Assembly: GCA_958423465.1 (NCBI GenBank)
Contig: CATZRD010000009.1
Span: 1 to 60,666, forward strand
Direction of reading: 5' to 3'
DNA from: an uncultured Oscillospiraceae bacterium
GTDB lineage: Bacteria > Bacillota > Clostridia > Oscillospirales > Oscillospiraceae
DNA length: 60,666 nucleotides
Shown here: piece after piece, positions 34,979 through 43,900 of the stretch
Layout: every line of letters starts with the position of its first letter
Numbering within the stretch: position 1 is the stretch's first letter
Notes under the pieces: generated by a model
Told to the model about the DNA's origin: nothing
The model's input: only the letters and a program-made list of their open reading frames with translations
Databases searched by the model: none
Program-made: the position numbers and the translations under genes

Positions 34979-35734
34979 GTGATTCGAGCGGTCCTGTTTG
35001 ACCTGGGCGGTACGCTGCATACCGCCGGTTCCCCTCCCGGGCGGGACGTCTGGTTCGCCGGGCGGCTCCTGGAGCGGCTGGCCGATTACGGCGTGCGCCT
35101 GGATACCACGGCGGAGGAGCTGGCCCGGCGTCTGGCGGTCAGCAGCGAGATCTACAAGCACGCGTCGGAGGAGACCCTGCGGGAGCTTCCGCCAGCGGAG
35201 ATCTGGAGCGACTACTACCTCGGGGGATACGGGGTGGAGCGGCCGCAGCTGGAGCCCATGGCGGAGGAGCTGAGCTTCCTCTACGATTACGAGCGGGTGA
35301 AGCTGATGCGCCGGGACGGGCTGCGGGAGACCATGGAGGAGCTGCGGGCCATGGGGCTGCGCCTGGGGATCATCAGCAACATCATCTCCACCTCTCTGGT
35401 GCCGCACCTGCTGAAGGAGTACGGCCTGGACGGGTTTATGGAGTGCCAGGTCATGTCCTCCGTCTGCGGCGTCCGAAAGCCGTCGCCGGAGATCTTCCGG
35501 ATCGCGGAGCGGGAGATGGGCCTGGGGCCGGATGAGCTGGCCTATGTGGGCGACACCATCTCCCGGGACGTGCGGGGCGCGCGGAACGCCGGCTGGCGGC
35601 TGATGATCCAGATCCGCAACCCCGCCGCCGCCCACCGGGACCGGGGCCTTGAGAACTGCGGCTGCCGCCCCGACTACCTCATCGACAGCCTCCGGGAGAT
35701 TCCCGAGATCATCCGGAGGGAGCGCGAGACCTGA
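34979..35734 (+). CDS. HAD-family hydrolase 2, variant motif I
   Basis: 251 residues, starting at GTG 34979 with AGGAGG well spaced upstream. Motif I LFDLGGTLHT (Asp8 kept, +2 Asp replaced by Gly), motif II IISNIIST, motif III VRKPSPEIF, motif IV YVGDTISRD. Cap region about 16-90. Closest in pattern to HAD 1 (both have KPSP-[DE]-IF and YVGDT-x-SRD), suggesting a recent duplication. First gene of the LacI-adjacent operon. Phosphatase activity on a small phosphorylated compound is likely from the family but unproven. Confidence 0.88.
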   Translation: MIRAVLFDLGGTLHTAGSPPGRDVWFAGRLLERLADYGVRLDTTAEELARRLAVSSEIYKHASEETLRELPPAEIWSDYYLGGYGVERPQLEPMAEELSFLYDYERVKLMRRDGLRETMEELRAMGLRLGIISNIISTSLVPHLLKEYGLDGFMECQVMSSVCGVRKPSPEIFRIAEREMGLGPDELAYVGDTISRDVRGARNAGWRLMIQIRNPAAAHRDRGLENCGCRPDYLIDSLREIPEIIRRERET

Positions 35735-35856
35735 GACCGCGGCCCCGGAGGGGCCGAATTTGAACATGCGGACCGCAAACCGCAGATGATCGACACAGAT
35801 GACCAAGCGTGGTCAACGACCGCCTGACTCAGGAGAAGAAAAGAGGAGGATGAGCC

Positions 35857-36588
35857 ATGAACCGCAACATCGACACCGTGTTTTTCGACGTGGGAGCCAC
35901 CCTGCGCTATGTGGTGGAGGATCCGGAGTTCGCCGCCGCCGCGGACAGGGAGCTGATGGAGCTTGTGGGCGCAGAGGAGCCCCACGACGTGTTTTTCGAG
36001 AAGCTGAACAAGAACTGGAAGGCCTATCGCAAGCTGGCCAAGGACAGCCTGCTGGACTGCTCCGAGATGGAGCTGTGGCTGCAGTACCTGCTGCCCGACT
36101 ACCCCGCTGAGCGCATCGCCCCCAACGCCGCCCGTCTGACCCGCCTGTGGCGGGACCACGACGGCCGCCGGGTGGTCCACGAGGGCACCCTGGAGACCCT
36201 GCGGGAGCTGAAGCGCCGGGGCTACAAGCTGGGCATCATCGCCAACACCATCACCGAGACGGAAATTCCCGATTGGATGTGCCGGGACCAGGTGGCGGAC
36301 TGCTTCAGGACCGTGATCCTGTCCTCCAAGGTCCGCCTGCGCAAGCCCGACCCCGCCATCTATCTGCTGGCCGCCCGCTGCATCGGCTCCGTTCCAGAGA
36401 ACTGCGCCTATGTGGGCGACAACCCGGTCAGGGACGTGGAGGGCGCTGTGGACGCCGGCTACGGCGCCATGGTCCTCTTTGAGGACGCCGGCACCGCCGA
36501 CCGGGAGGGCAAGGCCCCCACGGTGAAGCCGGACTACCGCATCAAGTCCATCCCCGAGCTGCTGGACCTGTTCCCCCCCAGAAACTGA
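35857..36588 (+). CDS. HAD-family hydrolase 3, divergent motifs I and II
   Basis: 243 residues. Motif I FFDVGATLRY (Asp11; +2 position Gly), motif II IIANTITE with Ala in place of the usual Ser/Thr, motif III LRKPDPAIY, motif IV YVGDNPVRD. Loss of both the acid/base Asp and the motif II hydroxyl makes ordinary phosphatase chemistry less certain; a binding or regulatory role is an alternative. AGAGGAGGATGAGCC precedes ATG 35857. A 122-base gap after HAD 2 holds a small GGCCCC-GGA-GGGGCC hairpin. Confidence 0.85.
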   Translation: MNRNIDTVFFDVGATLRYVVEDPEFAAAADRELMELVGAEEPHDVFFEKLNKNWKAYRKLAKDSLLDCSEMELWLQYLLPDYPAERIAPNAARLTRLWRDHDGRRVVHEGTLETLRELKRRGYKLGIIANTITETEIPDWMCRDQVADCFRTVILSSKVRLRKPDPAIYLLAARCIGSVPENCAYVGDNPVRDVEGAVDAGYGAMVLFEDAGTADREGKAPTVKPDYRIKSIPELLDLFPPRN

Positions 36589-36596
36589 GGTGGACC

Positions 36597-37319
36597 ATGG
36601 CGGCGATCAAGGGCGTATTTTTTGACCTGGGCGGCACTCTCCGCATCGCGGAGGAGGTCCCGGAGCACCAGGAGCGGGCCAAGGCCCGCATGGCCCAGCT
36701 GGCCGGATACCAGGACGTGCAGGGCTTCATCGATATGGTGGAGGCCCGCTACGAGCCTTACCGGGAGTGGGCGCTGACGGAGAACCGGGAGTCCGGGGAC
36801 TATGAGCTGTGGAGCAAGTGGCTGCTGCCGGAGCTGGGCGAGGAGAAGCTGCGGGAGATCTGCCACGAGATGACCTTCCAGTACCGCCAGGTCAAGGGCC
36901 TGCGCCATGTGGTGGACGGCGGGGTGGAGGTCATCCGGGAGCTGTACCGCCGGGGCTACAAGCTGGGCATCATCTCCAACCTCATCGGCGAGGAGGAGAT
37001 CCCCAACTGGCTGCGGGACGACGGGCTGGACCGGTATTTTGACGCGGTGGTCCTCTCCTCCGTGTGCCATATCCGCAAGCCGGACCCCAGGATGTACCAG
37101 ATGGGCTGCGATGCCCTGGGCCTGCGGCCGGAGGAGTGCGTGTCCGTGGCGGACAATCTGAACCGGGACATCACCGGGGCCAAGGCCGCGGGCATCGGGG
37201 CCAACGTGCTGTTCATCAGCCCCGAGAAGCTTAAAAAGAAAACCATTACCGACGCCAACCGGCCGGACTACATCGTTCACAGGTTCCTGGACATCCTGGA
37301 CCTGCCCATCTTGCCGTAA
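36597..37319 (+). CDS. HAD-family hydrolase 4, divergent motifs I and IV
   Basis: 240 residues. Motif I FFDLGGTLRI (Asp10; +2 Gly), motif II IISNLIGE, motif III IRKPDPRMY, motif IV SVADNLNRD, where the usual Gly-Asp is Ala-Asp. Begins 8 bases after HAD 3 (overlapping ribosome site TGAGGTGG), so the genes are co-translated. Region TDANRPDYIVHRF near the end is shared with HAD 5 (TDANRPDRFISHF), showing that these two are close paralogues. Confidence 0.86.
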   Translation: MAAIKGVFFDLGGTLRIAEEVPEHQERAKARMAQLAGYQDVQGFIDMVEARYEPYREWALTENRESGDYELWSKWLLPELGEEKLREICHEMTFQYRQVKGLRHVVDGGVEVIRELYRRGYKLGIISNLIGEEEIPNWLRDDGLDRYFDAVVLSSVCHIRKPDPRMYQMGCDALGLRPEECVSVADNLNRDITGAKAAGIGANVLFISPEKLKKKTITDANRPDYIVHRFLDILDLPILP

Positions 37320-37332
37320 GGGAGGAGAGAAC

Positions 37333-38064
37333 ATGGAGAAAACCATCGATACGATCTTTATCGACCTGGGGGACACCTTCCGGGTGATCCGCAAGGACGA
37401 GGCGTATCAGTACGAGGCCAAGGCGGTCATCACCCGGTGCCTGGGGGCGGACGCCGACCCGGTGGAATTCTACCGGGACGTGATCGAGCCCCGGTACGAC
37501 AAGTACCGGGAGTGGGCGCTGACCTTCTACTGCGAGGCCCCGGTGAAGGAGCTGTGGACCCGCTGGCTGGCCTACGACTTTCCCCGGGAGCAGGTGGAGG
37601 CCCACGCCGACGAGATGACCTACGCCTACCGCAAGACCAAGGGGGAGCGGGTGGTCACCGACGGCGGCATCGAGACCGTGAAGGAGCTTTACAGGCGGGG
37701 CTACACCCTGGCCATCGTCAGCGATCTGGTGGGCACCCAGGAGGTGGACGAGTGGCTGGACCGGGACGGCCTGCGGCCCTATTTCAAGAGCGTGCAGCAG
37801 TCCTCCGTCTGCCTCATCCGCAAGCCCCATCCCGCCATCTACTACTACGCTCTGGCGGAGACCGGGTCCGAAGCCGGCCGCACCTGCTATGTGGGCGACA
37901 ACCTGGACCGGGACATCGTGGGGGCCAAGGCCGCGGGCCTGGGCATGACCGTAGGGGTCCAGTACCCCGGCAAAAAGCCCCAGACCGTCACCGACGCCAA
38001 CCGCCCCGACCGGTTCATCAGTCATTTTTCCCAGCTGCTGGAGCTGTTTCCCCCGCTGGTATAA
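37333..38064 (+). CDS. HAD-family hydrolase 5, variant motif I
   Basis: 243 residues. Motif I FIDLGDTFRVI (Asp11; +2 Gly, then Asp at +3), motif II IVSDLVGT, motif III IRKPHPAIY, motif IV YVGDNLDRD. The shifted Asp at +3 may or may not replace the missing acid/base. GGGAGGAGAGAAC precedes ATG 37333, 13 bases after HAD 4. The next gene, 15 bases on, is the permuted phosphoglycerate mutase. Confidence 0.86.
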   Translation: MEKTIDTIFIDLGDTFRVIRKDEAYQYEAKAVITRCLGADADPVEFYRDVIEPRYDKYREWALTFYCEAPVKELWTRWLAYDFPREQVEAHADEMTYAYRKTKGERVVTDGGIETVKELYRRGYTLAIVSDLVGTQEVDEWLDRDGLRPYFKSVQQSSVCLIRKPHPAIYYYALAETGSEAGRTCYVGDNLDRDIVGAKAAGLGMTVGVQYPGKKPQTVTDANRPDRFISHFSQLLELFPPLV

Positions 38065-38079
38065 GAAGGAGGCATTGCA

Positions 38080-39648
38080 ATGAGCGAGAAAGATCTGCAC
38101 GGCGGTCTCGCCCTGGCCAGGGCGGTGGAGGCCGCCTACGCCAAGGGACAGACCGACTACTATCTGGAACCCATGGCCCGGGTGGACGAGACCGGCGCGC
38201 CTGTGGGCAAGATCAAGGACGGCGATCAGGTGATCTTCTGCTGCCGCCGGGGCGAGCGGGAGATCGAGCTGACCGAGGCCTTTACCGACCCTAAGTTCGA
38301 CAAGTTCGACCGGGCGTACATGGAGAAGCTGCGGTTCGTCATCATGACCATGTACCACGAGAAGTTCAAGGACCTGCCCATCGCCTTCGCCCCGGAAAAG
38401 GTCCAAAAGCCCCTGGCTCAGGTCCTCTCCGAGGCGGGCCTGAAGCAGTTCCACTGCGCCGAGTCCGAGAAGTACGCCCATGTGACGTTCTTCTTCAACG
38501 GCGGCTGCAATCAGCCCTTCCCCGGAGAGACGGACCTGTGCGTTCCCTCTCCCAAGGGCATCCCCTTCGATCAGCAGCCGGAGCTGAGCCTGCCCACCGT
38601 GGCGGACAAGGTGATGGGCGCCGTGGACGAGGGGTACGATTTCATTCTCACCAACTTCGCCAACGGCGATGTCATCGGCCACACCTCCAACTCCGAGGCG
38701 AAATTGGCCGCCGCCGCCACCGTCAGCGAGTATGTGGACCGGGTGGCCCACTATGCCAGGGACCACGGCTACCTGGTGGCCGTCACCGCCGACCACGGCA
38801 ATATCGAGACCCTGCGGGACGCCAAGGGCAAGCCCCATGTGGCCCATACCACCAATCTGGTGCCCTTCGTGGTCCTGGACCCCCAGGGCCGGAAGGTGGA
38901 GCTTCGCCAGGGCGGCCGCCTGGGGGACGTGGCGCCCACGGTGCTGTCCGTGCTGGGGCTGGCCCAGCCCCCGGAGATGACCGGCGAGAGCCTCATCGTC
39001 AATGAGGGCGTCACCAGTCAGAAGATGATGCTCATCATCCTGGACGGCTGGGGCTACGGCTCCGCCGACGACAATGACGCCATCTTCCTGGCGGACACCC
39101 ACGCCTGGGACGCCATGCTGGAGAAGTACCCCAACACCAGGCTGAAGGCCTGCAGCGAGGATGTGGGCCTCCAGGCCGGCAAGGCCGGCAATTCCGAGGC
39201 CGGCCACTCCAACCTGGGGGCGGGCCGGGTGGTGGCCCAGGACGACGTGCGCATGGACGCCGCCATCAGGGACGGCTCCTTCCGCAGCAATCCCGTGTTC
39301 CTGGAGACCATCGCCAACGCCCAAAAGCCCGGCGCGGATCTGCACCTGCTGGCCTATCTGACGGAGAAATCCAGCCACGGCTGCATCCAGTATCCCCTGA
39401 TGCTGGCGGAGATGGCCGAGGGCGTGGAGAACATTTACTTCCACATCATCTTTGACGGCCGCAGCACCGAGCCGGGCAGCGCCCCCGCCCTGCTGCGGGA
39501 CCTGGAGGCCAGGCTCACGGAGCTGGGCCGGGGTCAGATCGTGGACGGCGTGGGCCGGGGCATCGCCCTGGATCGGGACGGCAACTACGCCAAGATCCAG
39601 AAGGCCTACGACTGTCTGGTATCCGGAAAGGGAGACCAATACCGCTGA
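38080..39648 (+). CDS. gpmI: Circularly permuted cofactor-independent phosphoglycerate mutase
   Basis: 522 residues, the usual iPGM length, but with the halves swapped. Residues 1-310 match the normal C-terminal part (AAYAKGQTDYYLEP, KIKDGDQVIFCC, AESEKYAHVTFFFNGG, FANGDVIGHTSN, TADHGN, PHVAHTTN, ending EMTGESLI). Residues 313-522 match the normal N-terminal part (MLIILDGWGYG, GKAGNSEAGHSNLGAGRVV, ending DRDGNYAKIQKAYDCLV). All seven metal-site residues are present: Asp197, His201, Asp238, His239, His256, Asp322 and the phosphoserine nucleophile Ser372. The break falls within the transferase domain. It is one continuous frame with AAGGAGG before ATG 38080. It probably interconverts 2- and 3-phosphoglycerate, or a related compound given the HAD neighbours. 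Confidence 0.92.
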   Translation: MSEKDLHGGLALARAVEAAYAKGQTDYYLEPMARVDETGAPVGKIKDGDQVIFCCRRGEREIELTEAFTDPKFDKFDRAYMEKLRFVIMTMYHEKFKDLPIAFAPEKVQKPLAQVLSEAGLKQFHCAESEKYAHVTFFFNGGCNQPFPGETDLCVPSPKGIPFDQQPELSLPTVADKVMGAVDEGYDFILTNFANGDVIGHTSNSEAKLAAAATVSEYVDRVAHYARDHGYLVAVTADHGNIETLRDAKGKPHVAHTTNLVPFVVLDPQGRKVELRQGGRLGDVAPTVLSVLGLAQPPEMTGESLIVNEGVTSQKMMLIILDGWGYGSADDNDAIFLADTHAWDAMLEKYPNTRLKACSEDVGLQAGKAGNSEAGHSNLGAGRVVAQDDVRMDAAIRDGSFRSNPVFLETIANAQKPGADLHLLAYLTEKSSHGCIQYPLMLAEMAEGVENIYFHIIFDGRSTEPGSAPALLRDLEARLTELGRGQIVDGVGRGIALDRDGNYAKIQKAYDCLVSGKGDQYR

Positions 39649-39698
39649 GCACCCACCCGAGAAGGGCTGTGAAAATCAAAAAGGGAGGGATTTTCCCC

Positions 39699-40427
39699 AT
39701 GTCACAAACTCAAATGATCGCTGACGTGTCCGCGCTGGCCCTGGGGCCGCTGGATATTCTGCTGCGTCTGCTGTGCGCCATGCTGGTGGGCGCCGTCATC
39801 GGTACGGAGCGGGAGTACACCCACCGCCCCGCCGGTATGCGCACCCATATGCTGGTGGCCCTGGGCGCCTGCGCCACGATGATCACCAGCCAGCTGCTGT
39901 TCTGGATGTACCGCCCCTATGGGGCCGTTCCGGACCCGGCCCGTCTCAGCGCCCAGGTCATTACCGGCGTGGGCTTCCTGGGAGCCGGCACCATATTGCG
40001 GGAGGGACCTACCATCAAGGGCCTGACCACCGCCGCCAGCATCTGGGCGGTGGCCTGCCTGGGCGTGGCCGCGGGGGGCGGCTACTACGCCGTGGCCCTG
40101 ATCGGCGCCGCCTGCATCATGGTCACCCTGGTCATCTTTGAGTGGCTGCAGAAGAAACTGCTGCGGGGACACTATGAGATCTATATGTTTGAGGTGACCT
40201 GCGGGAACGTGGCCTCCGCCCTTGAGCTCATCAACCACCTGGCCCTGGAGGCGGACGCCACCGTCACCAGCATCCAGGTCGACGAGCCGGCGGAGGGGAA
40301 TTTCCACATCACCTTCAAAATGGATTTTCAGGGCCGTCACTCTCAGGAGCGGATGCAGAAGTTTTTCGCCGACCTGAGCGGCGACAGCAACACCACCAGC
40401 ATTAAACGGGAACGCAGCAGGGTCTAG
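39699..40427 (+). CDS. MgtC/SapB family membrane protein
   Basis: 242 residues from ATG 39699 (AAGGGAGGGA site; an upstream in-frame GTG is poorly placed). Four to five hydrophobic segments in the first 145 residues with the MgtC motifs LLVGAVIGTEREYTHRPAGMRTHMLV and VITGVGFLGAGTIL. A soluble ACT-like C-terminal domain follows (about 155-242). MgtC proteins modulate ATP synthase or Mg2+-limited growth and phosphate balance in several bacteria; some are suggested transporters. Lies 50 bases after the mutase on the same strand, before hppA. Confidence 0.87.
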   Translation: MSQTQMIADVSALALGPLDILLRLLCAMLVGAVIGTEREYTHRPAGMRTHMLVALGACATMITSQLLFWMYRPYGAVPDPARLSAQVITGVGFLGAGTILREGPTIKGLTTAASIWAVACLGVAAGGGYYAVALIGAACIMVTLVIFEWLQKKLLRGHYEIYMFEVTCGNVASALELINHLALEADATVTSIQVDEPAEGNFHITFKMDFQGRHSQERMQKFFADLSGDSNTTSIKRERSRV

Positions 40428-40480
40428 ACTGGGGAGACTGGGACCTGCTTGTTCAAAAAAAGAAAAGGGAGAGTTTAAGG

Positions 40481-42592
<2,112 letters not shown>

Positions 42593-42603
42593 GCAAACAG
42601 CCG

Positions 42604-42633
42604 GATATCCCGCGCCCAAGGGCGCGGGATATC
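42604..42633 (+). terminator. Perfect hairpin between hppA and pfkB-type gene
   Basis: 14-bp arms (42604-42617 and 42620-42633) with a two-base AA gap and no U-tract. More likely a processing or stabilising element than a full terminator. Confidence 0.5.
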
Positions 42634-42668
42634 GCGGCGTCAGAAAACTTTTTGAGGAGAGCGTCTAC

Positions 42669-43553
42669 ATGAAACACTATGATCTTATGATCGTCGGTCC
42701 CGCCACCCGGGACGTGAACATCGACTATACCGGGGCGGAGGACCGCAGCGTAGGCGGCGCGGTGACCTTCTGCACCCCCGCCGCCCGGGCCGCCGGGGCC
42801 AGGGTGTTCGCCGCGGTGAAGATCGCCCCGGAGGATCGGGATATCCTGGGGGCGTTCAGGGGGGACCCGGAGGACGTCGCCCTGCTCCCCTCGGAGAAAA
42901 CCACCCTCATGCGCAACGAGTATTTCACCGCCGACCGGGAGCGGCGCAACTCCAGCTGCCCCGCCCAGTCCGGCCCCATCACGCCGGATCAGATCCCGGA
43001 CGTGCCCTGTAAGCTCTACCATCTGGCGGGGCTTCTGTACGGCGACTTCCCCAACGAGCTCATCGAGAGCCTCCACGAAAAGGGGATGGTCTCCGCCGAC
43101 GCCCAGGGCTTCCTCCGCCACAACGAGGGAGGGACCATGCGCTTTCACGACTGGGCGGACAAGGAGAAATACCTGCCCTATATGGACTTCCTCAAGACCG
43201 ACGCCGCCGAGGCGGAGATCCTCACCGGCCTGACCGACCGCCGGGAGGCCGCCAGGCAGCTCTACGCCTGGGGCGCCCGGGAGATCGTCATCTCCCACAA
43301 CGCCGAGATGCTGGCCTACGACGGGAAGGCGTTCGTGACCTGCCCGGTGAAGGCGCGGAATCTCACCGGCCGCACCGGCCGGGGGGACACCACCTTCGGC
43401 GCGTATCTGGCCATGCGCCTGACCGGGACGGATATGGCCCAGGCCCTGCGCTACGCCACCGCCTGCGTGTCCCTGAAGATGGAGACCCCGGGCGTATTTA
43501 CCGGCACCCGGGAGGACGTGGAAAACTATCTGCGGGAGTTCTACGGCGGCTGA
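42669..43553 (+). CDS. PfkB-family sugar/carbohydrate kinase
   Basis: 294 residues, ribokinase fold. An N-terminal GPATRDVNID and GGAVTFCTPAARAAG (the first PfkB signature region) and the C-terminal catalytic segment LTGRTGRGDTTFGAYLA are present; the standard GAGD anion hole is GRGD here, with the catalytic Asp kept. Shorter than IolC (about 325) and without clear IolC-specific features, so a DKG kinase role is possible but not shown. Last gene before a strong terminator. It follows HppA by 76 bases. TTTGAGGAGAG precedes ATG 42669. Confidence 0.85.
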   Translation: MKHYDLMIVGPATRDVNIDYTGAEDRSVGGAVTFCTPAARAAGARVFAAVKIAPEDRDILGAFRGDPEDVALLPSEKTTLMRNEYFTADRERRNSSCPAQSGPITPDQIPDVPCKLYHLAGLLYGDFPNELIESLHEKGMVSADAQGFLRHNEGGTMRFHDWADKEKYLPYMDFLKTDAAEAEILTGLTDRREAARQLYAWGAREIVISHNAEMLAYDGKAFVTCPVKARNLTGRTGRGDTTFGAYLAMRLTGTDMAQALRYATACVSLKMETPGVFTGTREDVENYLREFYGG

Positions 43554-43586
43554 CCGCCGGAGGAAAAAAGGAAACAGCTGACAGCC

Positions 43587-43618
43587 AGGGGGGCCGCCGG
43601 AGGGCGGCCCCCCTTTTT
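43587..43618 (+). terminator. Terminator after pfkB-type kinase
   Basis: 12-bp GC-rich stem (43587-43598 with 43603-43614, loop GGAG) followed by TTTTT. Confidence 0.9.
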
Positions 43619-43749
43619 CCCGCGCCGGGGGCGGTTTGAAGAAAAAGTTGCTGATTTCTGACCTGAACAGGGAATATGACGCTGAAAGTTAAGAAAATAT
43701 GAGTGGAAAGATTAAACAAATCTTATACGCGTGAGATACAAAAATGATG

Positions 43750-43880
43750 CAGCGGGGGAGTAGGGTATCCTTAGAAAGCTGGGCGGAACTTTTTTCCGGC
43801 GGCTGCGTCAATAGGAGCAGCGGCGGGGAATGGTCCCGGCTGAAGGCACATATGCTGGCGACAGCATGGACCATGTGGGA
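43750..43880 (+). ncRNA. Structured 5' leader, possible yybP-ykoY-like (Mn2+) riboswitch
   Basis: The 347-base spacer between the kinase and the lipoprotein gene has no credible gene. Its second half can fold heavily: GCTGC...GCAGC around GTCAATAGGA, ATGCTG-GCGA-CAGCAT, and enclosing GGTCC...GGACC (43832 to 43872). GGGGAGTAG (43755-43763), CGTCAATAG (43806-43814) and a terminal GGACC resemble conserved blocks of the yybP-ykoY family in the same order. No search could be run, and a manganese switch before a solute-binding protein would be unusual. A clear promoter was not found. Confidence 0.4.
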
Positions 43881-43900
43881 ACATAAGGAGGAACACTGCG

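Noticed and set aside
38080..39648. Considered frameshift, fusion of two genes or a tandem duplication to explain the mutase order
   Set aside because: One uninterrupted frame contains each half once, with complete metal ligands and normal total length; permutation is the simplest reading.
42669..43553. Naming the PfkB kinase iolC
   Set aside because: It is short, lies in another operon and has GRGD; similarity by eye is only to the PfkB family in general.
43750..43880. Considered a THF riboswitch from the GGGAGTAG block
   Set aside because: The later GCGUUAA and closing CUCC segments of that class are missing; yybP-ykoY-like order fits better, though still unproven.
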